DNA of 10,458 nt from CAZUGA01 sp964626505. GTDB lineage: Bacteria; Pseudomonadota; Gammaproteobacteria; Methylococcales; UBA1147. The notes under the pieces are model-generated. The model was given only the letters and a program-made list of their open reading frames with translations, had not been told where the DNA came from and did no database searches. Shown piece by piece: positions 1 to 7,205 of the stretch. Where the stretch lies: positions 1-10,458 of the forward strand of contig CAZVFR010000116.1 in assembly GCA_964626505.1 (NCBI GenBank), in the 5' to 3' direction. The position numbers and the translations under genes were made by a program. Every line of letters starts with the position of its first letter. Position 1 is the stretch's first letter.

Positions 1-858
1 GCCACCGCTACCCGCGGATATTGCAGTTATACGCCCTTGATAATTGTTGCGCATACTCGATTTTAGCGGCTCATTCGACAGCACGATTTCATTAGGATCG
101 ATCGCAATATGCTTACTCTGCTCTTCGTGGCCGGCGAGTAAAACTTTGATTCGCCCAGTATTGAAGTGGCCGCCCTCGACCCATCCGGAATACAAATTAA
201 CCACCGGGGTATCCACGATTTTGCCGTCCACTATACTGACCACATGGTCAGCCAAGGCCATTCCATCCAAATGTTCATGCGTACTGAAAATCACGGTGCG
301 ACGCAGCTCTTTCGACAACCAGTGCATGATTTTTTCAATTTGGGCCACGCCAGCGGAATCCAGGTAGGTAAATGGCTCATCAAACAAGACAACCTCAGGT
401 TCCAACACTAATACACGCGCTAGCGCGACCTTCTGAATTTCGCCGCCTGATAATGCATTAACTGACGACAATGCGAAGCGTTCCATGCCCAAACGCCCCA
501 ATGCGGCCATTGCCAGATTACGCCGACTAGAAACCGGGATAGCTCTAAACTTAAGCCCCAGTTCGATATTGTCCAAAACCGTACCCTTTAAGAGGTATGG
601 GTTCTGTGATACCAGGCCCACTCTGCGACGCAGATCGACCACATTGGTTTGACGTATATCTCGACCAAAAAACTCCAGCTCACCCGTATCGCCGGTTATT
701 AGAAAAGTAAGCAGGTTCAGCAAGGTGCTCTTCCCTGCCCCATTGGGTCCGATTACAGTGGTAATAGTGCCAGCCTCTATACATAAATCATCGACGCTCA
801 ATGCTGGCGTAGTACCGTAACTGCACTGCACATTTTTCAAACGGTACGCTGGATTCAA
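1..858 (-). CDS. tupC: Tungstate/molybdate-type ABC transporter ATP-binding protein, partial at its C-terminus
   Basis: This is the ATPase subunit that would energise the adjacent permease for oxyanion uptake. From a TTG start at 858 the frame is open for 286 codons to the window edge. Visible motifs are Walker A GPNGAGKS (residues 37-44), Q-loop Q85, signature LSGGE (136-140), Walker B VVLFDEP (156-162) and the switch histidine in STH (H214). After residue about 245 comes a segment with SSMRNNYQGRITAIS (267-281), typical of the TOBE/Mop-like oxyanion domain at the C-terminus of molybdate and tungstate ATPases; it is cut off by the window. No ATG or GTG fits the N-terminus. The TTG overlaps the permease TGA by two bases, with GAAAGAG just upstream, which suggests translational coupling. 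The ATPase assignment is secure; the tungstate assignment is inferred from the TupB-like partner and the TOBE segment. Confidence 0.9.
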   Translation of the reverse strand, partial: MNPAYRLKNVQCSYGTTPALSVDDLCIEAGTITTVIGPNGAGKSTLLNLLTFLITGDTGELEFFGRDIRQTNVVDLRRRVGLVSQNPYLLKGTVLDNIELGLKFRAIPVSSRRNLAMAALGRLGMERFALSSVNALSGGEIQKVALARVLVLEPEVVLFDEPFTYLDSAGVAQIEKIMHWLSKELRRTVIFSTHEHLDGMALADHVVSIVDGKIVDTPVVNLYSGWVEGGHFNTGRIKVLLAGHEEQSKHIAIDPNEIVLSNEPLKSSMRNNYQGRITAISAGSGG

Positions 859-1547
859 GGTCGTGTCTCTTTCAACAAAAACAACGCCCAGTTGACCGTG
901 AAAGCGACCGTTAGAAGCAACAAACCCAGTGCCAGCGCAAATTCAAATTCACCTTTATTAGTTTCCAGAGCAATCGCGGTCGTCATGGTTCGGGTAAAGC
1001 CTTGGATATTGCCACCCAATATCATGGCTACGCCGACTTCGCCAATGGCTCTACCGAATCCAGTGACGACCCCTGCCATCACAGAGCGGCGCATTTCCCG
1101 CAGGATTGACACCATCTGCTGCCAGCGTTTGGCCCCCAGCATTTGCAGTGTCGACACCAAGCGTGGATCCGCGGAAAGTACTGCTGAGTTCGACAGATTA
1201 ACGATAATGGGTAGAATCAATACAAACTCTCCGAGAACAATCGCTGTGGGCGTATACAGTAGACCGTACTCTCCCAGGGGGCCATTGCGCGTCAACAAAC
1301 CATAAAAAATCAATCCAATCGTTACGGTCGGCAATGCCATCAGTGAATTTAAGAACAATTCCAGAATTCGTTTTCCACGAAATCGATAAATGGCAATCAT
1401 AGCGCCTAAAGGCACACCGACTAGTGCAGCCAATAGCGCAGCACTTATGGATATCCGAATCGATGTCCAGACGATTAATAATAAATCCGGATCAAATTGG
1501 ATAATCAGTTTAAGTGCCGCAACGAATGATACGTAAAAAAAATCCAT
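855..1547 (-). CDS. tupB: Tungstate-type ABC transporter permease (TupB-like)
   Basis: Inner-membrane permease of 230 residues with about five to six hydrophobic segments (roughly 22-53, 64-84, 100-120, 155-180, 203-225). The cytoplasmic coupling loop (EAA-type) is at about 132-160, with LGAKRW (137-142) in place of the canonical EAAxxxGA. The stretch GRAIGEVGVAMILGGNIQG (165-183) followed by TTAIALET (189-196) is what I recognise as characteristic of TupB rather than ModB or PstC; this is from memory of the family, not from a search. The ATG at 1547 starts just before the first hydrophobic stretch, but no good Shine-Dalgarno precedes it. Its stop overlaps the TTG of the ATPase gene. The usual upstream partner, periplasmic TupA, is not found here: the next gene upstream is yceH. 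Substrate could also be molybdate. Confidence 0.9.
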   Translation of the reverse strand: MDFFYVSFVAALKLIIQFDPDLLLIVWTSIRISISAALLAALVGVPLGAMIAIYRFRGKRILELFLNSLMALPTVTIGLIFYGLLTRNGPLGEYGLLYTPTAIVLGEFVLILPIIVNLSNSAVLSADPRLVSTLQMLGAKRWQQMVSILREMRRSVMAGVVTGFGRAIGEVGVAMILGGNIQGFTRTMTTAIALETNKGEFEFALALGLLLLTVAFTVNWALFLLKETRP

Positions 1548-1618
1548 TGCTAGCCAAGAAAGGACGAAATGAAGAGTCGAACGGCTCTATGCAACAAAAA
1601 TGAACCAGAAATCCGGCT

Positions 1619-1648
1619 ATTCGAGTTCGAACCCATGAGATTAGTCAA
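1619..1648 (-). promoter_or_regulatory. Possible sigma-70 promoter for tupBC
   Basis: On the minus strand a -35 TTGACT (1648-1643, five of six consensus bases) stands 18 bases from TCGAAT (1624-1619, four of six). It lies in the 124-base gap between the yceH stop and the tupB start and would leave a leader of about 65 bases. The -10 is poor, so read-through from yceH is equally possible. Confidence 0.25.
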
Positions 1649-1671
1649 TTGCTTGGACGCCTGCTAAAAAA

Positions 1672-2331
1672 CTAATCGCCCAACCGCTGTAACAATTTAC
1701 CCAGCTGATCTTCCAATTCAACAACACGTCGCTCTAAGTCATCTAGACGATTGCAGTCGGGATCACCGCTCTTAACATCTATTTTTCCAACAGCATCAAC
1801 AACTGGGGCACCGCACAAGGTTTGCCAAAAACGATCTTCTCTTTGACTCGGGCCGTGGGGGAGAAGTATGGCCAATGGGGTTTCCCGTTCCATCAAACGA
1901 GTCAACACTTCCTGAACCTCCTGAGTATCTTTAAACCCAAACATTCTAGTGGTACGTTTGAGTATATCGTTCAAGGTCTGCGGCTTTCTCAATAGCAATA
2001 CCGTAAGCACGGAGAGTTCGTTCAATTCCAAGTTAAAGTATTGTTGTATTCGGTGGGAAATTTTGTATGTCCGGTCACCCGAGTCCACACTGACCAAATC
2101 CCTGCCGGCCAGTACATTCGCTATATGCCGTACTTCACCTTCGCTCAAATTCATAGTTGGTTCGCGGCTGCTTTTCTGATTGCAAGCAGCGGTTAAGGCA
2201 TTTGGAGTGAGCGGGTAATACTTGGGTGTTGTCAGCTGCTTCTCCATCAACGAACCGATTACCCGGGCTTCCTGAGCGGTTAAAAATGGATCGGTATCTT
2301 CTTGTTCGGTGTTATCCTTAGAAATGTCCAT
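1672..2331 (-). CDS. yceH: YceH family protein (DUF480/UPF0502), tandem winged-helix protein
   Basis: A 219-residue protein that matches the YceH family end to end as I remember it. The first winged-helix domain (about 18-95) carries EARVIGSLMEKQLTTPKYYP (21-40) and the hallmark CNQKSSREPTMNLSE (50-64). The second winged helix is about 104-160 and includes LLLRKPQT (112-119). A C-terminal amphipathic coiled coil (about 194-218) ends in LLQRLGD, as in the E. coli protein. The molecular role is unknown; the fold suggests DNA binding. The first about 17 residues, acidic and polar, extend the N-terminus slightly beyond the usual family start, so a later start cannot be excluded, although no in-frame ATG is available before M29. 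It has its own extended -10 promoter and is divergent from proS. Confidence 0.93.
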   Translation of the reverse strand: MDISKDNTEQEDTDPFLTAQEARVIGSLMEKQLTTPKYYPLTPNALTAACNQKSSREPTMNLSEGEVRHIANVLAGRDLVSVDSGDRTYKISHRIQQYFNLELNELSVLTVLLLRKPQTLNDILKRTTRMFGFKDTQEVQEVLTRLMERETPLAILLPHGPSQREDRFWQTLCGAPVVDAVGKIDVKSGDPDCNRLDDLERRVVELEDQLGKLLQRLGD

Positions 2332-2358
2332 TAGTAACGAATGGTTGGAAAGACGCGA

Positions 2359-2367
2359 ATTATAGCA
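2359..2367 (-). promoter_or_regulatory. Extended -10 promoter for yceH
   Basis: The minus strand reads TGCTATAAT (2367-2359): a perfect TATAAT hexamer preceded by the extended TG motif. No good -35 is seen, as expected for an extended -10 promoter. Transcription would begin near 2352, about 20 bases ahead of the yceH ATG. The element sits between the arms of a 7-bp inverted repeat, AGACGCG (2351-2357) and CGCGTCT (2383-2389), which could serve as an operator. Confidence 0.6.
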
Positions 2368-2404
2368 CCGCTAAAAACACTGCGCGTCTCACTTACAGAG
2401 CAAG

Positions 2405-2492
2405 CGTAGGTTGGATAAGCGATAGCGTCATCCGACATTTGGGGGTGTGGTCTGTTTTATTGTCGGATGACGCTGCGCTTATCCGACCTACG
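2405..2492. repeat. Nested palindromic intergenic repeat (REP/MITE-like)
   Basis: Two arms of about 33 bases (2405-2437 and 2461-2492) are inverted copies of each other, differing by one substitution and a small two-for-one-base difference at the arm centre. They flank a 23-base G/T-rich loop. Each arm is itself a small palindrome, with TTGGAT or TCGGAT at one end and ATCCGA at the other, so the unit can fold into a clover-like structure or one long hairpin. The outer ends are CGTAGG and CCTACG. Repeats built on GGATAAGCG and CGTCATCCGACA blocks are frequent between genes of gammaproteobacteria. Only one copy is present. It sits between the divergent yceH and proS promoters. No target-site duplication could be defined. 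Confidence 0.9.
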
Positions 2493-2554
2493 GACTATTC
2501 CTTAAGCATGCTTTCCACTGAACAATAACGTCCGAGTTGCCAAGTACATGCGCT

Positions 2555-2583
2555 TAGAAAACCCAGATTGAATAGTGTAAACT
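2555..2583 (+). promoter_or_regulatory. Weak candidate promoter for proS
   Basis: TAGAAA (2555-2560) and TAAACT (2578-2583) are separated by 17 bases and each matches four of six consensus positions. The spacing to the proS start at 2667 (about 77 bases of leader) is reasonable, but the hexamers are weak and the true promoter may lie elsewhere in 2493-2600. Confidence 0.25.
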
Positions 2584-2612
2584 CCCCATTCTGAAAGAGT
2601 CTGAAAACCGCT

Positions 2613-2640
2613 AGCGTAGTTTCCGATATGACCCTACGCT
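2613..2640 (+). promoter_or_regulatory. Leader hairpin ahead of proS
   Basis: AGCGTAG (2613-2619) pairs perfectly with CTACGCT (2634-2640) across a 14-base loop. It would form in the proS mRNA leader, 26 bases ahead of the start codon at 2667. There is no U-run after it, so it is not a terminator. It encloses the spurious upstream ATG at 2628. A regulatory role is only a possibility. Confidence 0.3.
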
Positions 2641-2666
2641 TCTATTGTAACTATCATAAGAATTTC

Positions 2667-4388
2667 ATGCGTACCACCCAATTCCCCCTGAACACAATCA
2701 AAGAAACGCCCGCGGACGCGGAGATCGCCAGTCATAAGCTGATGCTACGCGCCGGACTGGTCCGTAAACTGGCCGCGGGCCTTTATACCTGGTTACCACT
2801 GGGATTGAGGGTATTGCACAAGGTCGAGCGAATTATTCGAGAAGAAATGGAGCAAGCCGGTGCGTTGGAAGTCTTGATGCCGGTGGTACAACCTGCGGAA
2901 CTGTGGCAAGAATCCGGACGTTGGGACATGTACGGACCCGAACTGGCTCGTTTAACTGATCGCCACGATCGTGAATTCTGTCTGGGTCCCACGCACGAGG
3001 AGATTATTACTGATTTCGCGCGCAACGAAATTAAAAGCTATAAACAACTACCGGTTACCTATTTTCAAATTCAGACTAAGTTTCGTGATGAAATTCGGCC
3101 GCGTTTCGGCATTATGCGCGCTCGCGAGTTCATCATGAAAGATGCCTACTCCTTTCATCTCGATGCGGATTCATTAAACCAAAGCTACGACATCATGTAC
3201 CAAGCTTATAACCGCATATTCACTCGGTTGGGCCTACATTTTAGGGCCGTTATGGCCGACTCCGGAGCGATAGGCGGAAACTTATCACACGAATTCCATG
3301 TGCTGGCTGATTCCGGCGAAGATGCGATCGCTTTTTCGAATGCAAGCGATTACGCGGCCAATATTGAACTTTCCGAGGCGATACCCCTCACCAATGACAC
3401 CCCCCTATCAACAGAGCAATTGAGCCGTGTCGACACACCCGGCCAACACAGCATTGCGGAAGTAAGCGAATTTTTGCAAGTACCGGCCAAGCAATGCTTG
3501 AAAACTTTATTGGTCAAATGTGAAGACGATTCGGTCTGCGCACTGATTTTACGCGGCGATCATGAGCTTAATTCGATAAAAGCCGAAAAATTGAGCCTGA
3601 TCGCGGCGCCGCTCCAATTTGCCAGCGAAGAAGAAGTACGTGAAGCAGCAGGCTGCGCGCCGGGATCAATCGGGCCGATCAACCTGAAGGTACCTATCAT
3701 CGTTGATCGTAGTGCCGCGACACTGGTTGATTTTGTTTGTGGCGCAAATTCCGATGGGCAACACTATCGTGGTGTGAATTGGGATAGGGATCTGCCATTG
3801 CCGAGTACGGTAGAAGATCTCCGTCTTGTACAAGACGGAGATCCAAGCCCTGATGGGAAAGGACACTTAACAATCGCGCGTGGAATCGAAGTCGGTCATA
3901 TTTTTCAGTTAGGCACCAAGTACAGCGATGCGATGAAAGCCGTGGTGCTGGACGAGGACGGTCGTTCTAAAACCATGACGATGGGATGTTATGGCATCGG
4001 TGTAACGCGTATCGTCGCCGCGGCCATTGAACAAAACCACGACGAAAAAGGTATCATCTGGCCGTCAGCTATCGCGCCGTTTCAGGTCGCCTTGCTACCC
4101 ATAAACATGCACAAATCAGATCGGCTACGCGCGGCGATTGATAAAATCTACGATGACCTGGTTGCCGCGGGTATCGATGTGTTGCTCGATGATCGGAAAG
4201 TGCGTGCCGGATTTATGTTCGCGGATGCCGAACTGATCGGAATTCCTCACCGCATCGTTCTGGGCGACCGCGGCTTGGATTCAGGTATTGCGGAATACAA
4301 AGACCGCCAAGGTCAAGCCAGCGCGGAGATACCATTGGATGACCTTATCGATGGTCTCCTGCAGAAAATAGCCAACGCACCAGAGTAA
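2667..4388 (+). CDS. proS: Prolyl-tRNA synthetase, bacterial type with inserted editing domain
   Basis: Charges tRNA-Pro with proline in the cytoplasm; class II synthetase of 573 residues, almost the same length as the E. coli enzyme. The catalytic core carries motif 1 around 51-80, motif 2 as KFRDEIRPRFGIMRAREF (138-155) and motif 3 as GCYGIGVTR (440-448) with the active-site cysteine C441. The YbaK-like INS editing domain lies between motifs 2 and 3 (about 224-405) with LRGDHELN (295-302) and a lysine at 279 that aligns with the editing-domain lysine of E. coli. The anticodon-binding domain is about 472-573. An in-frame ATG at 2628 would add 13 residues (MTLRFYCNYHKNF), but the family begins MRT.Q..L.T.KETPADAE, so 2667 is chosen; AAGAA upstream is a weak Shine-Dalgarno. 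A perfect 28-bp palindrome lies in codons 384-393. Confidence 0.98.
   Translation: MRTTQFPLNTIKETPADAEIASHKLMLRAGLVRKLAAGLYTWLPLGLRVLHKVERIIREEMEQAGALEVLMPVVQPAELWQESGRWDMYGPELARLTDRHDREFCLGPTHEEIITDFARNEIKSYKQLPVTYFQIQTKFRDEIRPRFGIMRAREFIMKDAYSFHLDADSLNQSYDIMYQAYNRIFTRLGLHFRAVMADSGAIGGNLSHEFHVLADSGEDAIAFSNASDYAANIELSEAIPLTNDTPLSTEQLSRVDTPGQHSIAEVSEFLQVPAKQCLKTLLVKCEDDSVCALILRGDHELNSIKAEKLSLIAAPLQFASEEEVREAAGCAPGSIGPINLKVPIIVDRSAATLVDFVCGANSDGQHYRGVNWDRDLPLPSTVEDLRLVQDGDPSPDGKGHLTIARGIEVGHIFQLGTKYSDAMKAVVLDEDGRSKTMTMGCYGIGVTRIVAAAIEQNHDEKGIIWPSAIAPFQVALLPINMHKSDRLRAAIDKIYDDLVAAGIDVLLDDRKVRAGFMFADAELIGIPHRIVLGDRGLDSGIAEYKDRQGQASAEIPLDDLIDGLLQKIANAPE
3816..3843. repeat. Perfect 28-bp palindrome inside proS
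   Basis: The 12-base arm GATCTCCGTCTT (3816-3827) is followed by the self-complementary GTAC and then the exact reverse complement AAGACGGAGATC (3832-3843). In RNA this makes a 12-bp stem with a four-base loop. It covers codons Asp384 to Asp392 of ProS plus one base, including the family-conserved DLR and GDP residues, so the protein reads normally through it. Confidence 0.95.
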
Positions 4389-4434
4389 TACAAGCGTTTT
4401 TATCGGCCGGTGCCCTAACCCGAATCTCTTACCA

Positions 4435-4467
4435 GAGGACAATATGATCGCGCGGAGGTTTGTCCTC
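4435..4467 (+). promoter_or_regulatory. Hairpin that masks the leader-ORF ribosome-binding site
   Basis: GAGGACAA (4435-4442) pairs perfectly with TTGTCCTC (4460-4467) across a 17-base loop. The left arm contains the GAGGA Shine-Dalgarno of the ATG at 4444, and the loop contains a second GGAGG (4454-4458) upstream of the ATG at 4471. No U-run follows, so it does not look like an intrinsic terminator of proS. Its position between proS and the membrane synthase gene makes a translational switch conceivable. Confidence 0.4.
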
Positions 4468-4503
4468 AGAATGGATTTTCTGACTGATAGTAATGCAAGC
4501 TAG
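4444..4503 (+). CDS. Possible 19-codon leader ORF overlapping the next gene
   Basis: The frame reads MIARRFVLRMDFLTDSNAS and stops at TAG 4501-4503, 11 bases inside the start of the 837-codon gene at 4493. AGAGGA lies four bases ahead of its ATG, a better site than anything ahead of 4493. The overlap is the arrangement expected for translational coupling. Peptide conservation cannot be judged here, and a chance ORF of this length is common, so this is tentative. Confidence 0.3.
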   Translation: MIARRFVLRMDFLTDSNAS

Positions 4504-7006
4504 CGGCGAAATTTCTTTGGGCACCTCATCCCAGCCCGCACACTACGGATGGGTGTTGTTGCTGTTCTTTTTCTCAGGTCTCGCGGCACTGGTCTATGAA
4601 GTGCTTTGGATGAGAGAGCTGGGCCTGCTTTTCGGCAACACTGCATTCGCTTCGGCGACCACGCTTGCGGCCTTTTTCCTGGGCCTTGCGGTTGGCGGCT
4701 ATTTCTGGGGTCAACGCGCAGCAGGATTGGACAATCCCTTGCAGACCTACGGACTATTAGAGTTGGCCGCTGCGATAAGTGTTGTGGGTTACTTCCTAAT
4801 TCTGGACGGTTACCACGCGCTTTATCCGACTTTATTCGCGGCTTTTGGGGACTCTCGTTGGGCCTTTATCGCGCTTAAGTTTTTACTCGCATTGCTGATA
4901 CTCTTCCCGCCCGCATTTTTTATTGGTGGAACTCTGCCGATTATCAGTCAATATCTGATTCAGGGAACGCAACAATTAGGGCTTAGGATTTCTATTCTAT
5001 ACGCGGTCAATACCTTAGGTGCGGCAATAGGTGCTTTACTCGCGGGATTTTATCTACCCAGGATGTTTGGTTTTTCGATGACCTACTGGATGGCTATCGG
5101 GTGCACGACCGGTGTCGGTTTGCTCGCTTTGATTATCGCTCGTCGAGACAATACCGACGCAACAGTATCGCAACCGAAACCAACCCAGAAAAAATCAATC
5201 CCCCCCGAAGAACTGCGCATTTCGTTGCCGATAATTCGTTCCTTGGTCATACTCTCGGGCTTTGGGACGCTTTGTCTACAGATATTATGGACCCGCATGT
5301 TTGCCCAGGTACTGCAGAATTCAGTGTATACCTTCGCAAGCATCGTAATTGTTTTCCTATTGTTTCTATCGGTTGGTGCTTTGGTAGCAAATCGGTTGAT
5401 CCTAAAACATGTATCACCGGTCAATGCTTTATTCGGCCTACTTACTTTGGGCGCGATGCTGGTTGCCTGCACACCTTTCCTATTTCATTTCTGGACCAAC
5501 GGCCTGCATTATATCGGTGCGCGGTCGGGTTGGAATGAATACCTTTTTCAAGTATTCACATCAGAAGTCGTAATCATAGCCCCTCCCCTGCTGGTGTTGG
5601 GCGCGCTATTCCCATTTTTGTTAAAAACTGCCGAGTCTTACCATACCAGTTCCGGACGATTAGTAGGGCAACTGATTGCTTTGAATACCCTGGGGGCGGT
5701 ACTCGGTTCGGTAACGGCTGGCTTCGTACTGCTTGAAACCATCGGTGTCTCGGCGGGCATCCGCTTTGTCGCGGTAAGTTATCTACTAGCTGGATTGTAT
5801 TTAATTTACGCTCACGCACAAACCAATCGACGACTGGTCACGATACCTCTAATTTGCATTTTATTATTGGTCTCGGTATTCGATACCTCGCGGCTGCCAG
5901 TCGTGCGTATAGATCCTGTAGCAGATGAAGAAAGCTTATTGGAAGTATGGGAATCGAGTAGTGCAACCGTAGCGGTCGTAAAGCGACGTGATGCCCTCAA
6001 AATTAAAGTGAACAATTATTACACGCTGGGTGGTACGGGTTCCCGCGAACTGGAGGAATTAGAAGGCTATCTTCCAGTGTTACTACACCCCAATCCGCAA
6101 TCAGTATTCTTTCTGGGACTGGGTACCGGAATCTCAGCCGGGGCCGTGCTTCATTTTCCGATACAACGGCTACTGGTTGCTGAATTGGTTCCTGATGTTA
6201 TCGAAGCATCAAAAAAATATTTCGGTCGCTACAACAACCGACTGTTTTTTGATCAACGAGCGCGCACTATCGCGCAAGATGGTCGCAATTTTCTAGCCGG
6301 CAGCCGGGAAAAATTCGATATTGTAATTGCCGATCTGTTCGTACCGTGGCGTTCTGGCGCCGGAAGTCTTTATACCTTGGAGCACTATCTATCGATACGT
6401 GAAAGTTTGCGGGCGAATGGTATTTTTATGCAATGGTTACCGGCTTATCAATTATCGAAGTATGAATTGTTAAGTATCGTGCGAACCATGACCGAAGTCT
6501 TTCCTCAAGTGACATTTTGGCGCGGAGGTTTTTCATCGCGAAAACCGATCATTGGTTTATTGGCGCAAGTCGACCCAGCCCCTTTGGCTACCGATGCACA
6601 AATCTTTTCCGAAGAACATCAGCCAATAGACAAAGAGCGGGTACCCATGTTAGCGCACTATGTCGGCAATATGACGGCGTTGCGGGAAGAACTACGCGCA
6701 TACCCGGTCAATGAAGACGACAAGTCATTAATTGAGTATCAGGCTCCGATTACACAACGGCGTCAAAAATCCAAGGAAGCCGAATGGATCACGGGCGATA
6801 CACTGATTCAAACTATGCAACATATTCAGGCCTCTCAGCACTTGGATCAAGACGTTTATTTGAGCGCTATATCATCCGCTCAACGCAGACTCCCAGAAGC
6901 CGGCATGTATTTACATCGAGCCCAGGTTTTGAAGCAAGAAGGCCGATTAACCGCGGCAAATGAGGCTTACGCCCGATATAAGCAACTCATTGATTTGGAG
7001 CCGTGA
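4493..7006 (+). CDS. Fused MFS-like membrane protein / spermidine synthase-like domain
   Basis: An 837-residue polytopic inner-membrane protein. The first membrane half (about 18-215) and the second (about 245-460) are homologous repeats: GLAALVYEVLWMRELG (29-44) matches GFGTLCLQILWTRMFA (256-271), and AVNTLGAAIGALLAG (171-185) matches ALNTLGAVLGSVTAG (396-410). A spermidine synthase-like Rossmann domain follows (about 485-690): YYTLGGTGSRELE (509-521), nucleotide loop LGLGTGISAG (541-550), acidic E564 at the end of strand 2, DGRNF (596-600) and the strand-4 aspartate D614 in IADLF. A short TPR-like helical pair ends it (about 785-837, with RAQVLKQEGRLTAANEAYARY). Family members are usually labelled fused MFS/spermidine synthase, but real aminopropyl transfer is unproven. 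The start at 4493 has no Shine-Dalgarno; an upstream stop (4481) and TM1 at residue 18 make it the only sensible start. It may be co-transcribed with proS. Confidence 0.88.
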   Translation: MQASGEISLGTSSQPAHYGWVLLLFFFSGLAALVYEVLWMRELGLLFGNTAFASATTLAAFFLGLAVGGYFWGQRAAGLDNPLQTYGLLELAAAISVVGYFLILDGYHALYPTLFAAFGDSRWAFIALKFLLALLILFPPAFFIGGTLPIISQYLIQGTQQLGLRISILYAVNTLGAAIGALLAGFYLPRMFGFSMTYWMAIGCTTGVGLLALIIARRDNTDATVSQPKPTQKKSIPPEELRISLPIIRSLVILSGFGTLCLQILWTRMFAQVLQNSVYTFASIVIVFLLFLSVGALVANRLILKHVSPVNALFGLLTLGAMLVACTPFLFHFWTNGLHYIGARSGWNEYLFQVFTSEVVIIAPPLLVLGALFPFLLKTAESYHTSSGRLVGQLIALNTLGAVLGSVTAGFVLLETIGVSAGIRFVAVSYLLAGLYLIYAHAQTNRRLVTIPLICILLLVSVFDTSRLPVVRIDPVADEESLLEVWESSSATVAVVKRRDALKIKVNNYYTLGGTGSRELEELEGYLPVLLHPNPQSVFFLGLGTGISAGAVLHFPIQRLLVAELVPDVIEASKKYFGRYNNRLFFDQRARTIAQDGRNFLAGSREKFDIVIADLFVPWRSGAGSLYTLEHYLSIRESLRANGIFMQWLPAYQLSKYELLSIVRTMTEVFPQVTFWRGGFSSRKPIIGLLAQVDPAPLATDAQIFSEEHQPIDKERVPMLAHYVGNMTALREELRAYPVNEDDKSLIEYQAPITQRRQKSKEAEWITGDTLIQTMQHIQASQHLDQDVYLSAISSAQRRLPEAGMYLHRAQVLKQEGRLTAANEAYARYKQLIDLEP

Positions 7007-7205
7007 GCGGGAGTGCGCTGAGCGTTTCTCGTAACATCAGAGCAATACTCGGTCTGATATCACTCAAAGAAACTCGCCTGAATTTCTCGCCAGAGCGCAA
7101 GATGATCGAGCTAAAATTTGTTTTCACAAGGAGTTTTCTGGACGAGCGGAGTACAGACTGTATATTCGAGGGAAAAACTTCTCGTGGGAATGAAGCCTCA
7201 AAGTT

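Noticed and set aside
44..411. Plus-strand ORFs of 107 and 81 codons
   Set aside because: They are antisense to the clear ABC ATPase frame with Walker and signature motifs and have no domain of their own.
892..1305. Plus-strand ORF of 137 codons
   Set aside because: Antisense shadow of the permease gene; Ser/Thr/Arg-rich product with no recognisable features.
1618..1642. TTCGAGTTCGAACCC resembles the T-loop of a tRNA
   Set aside because: On neither strand do the flanking five bases form a T-stem with C at position 61, and no acceptor, D or anticodon arms are found nearby.
2628..2666. 13-residue N-terminal extension of ProS
   Set aside because: The family starts at the MRT motif, and the extra residues are unlike ProS and coincide with a leader hairpin.
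5083..5538. ORFs of 129 and 145 codons on opposite strands inside the membrane synthase gene
   Set aside because: The overlapping 837-residue frame has continuous homology-like features through this region; these are shadows.
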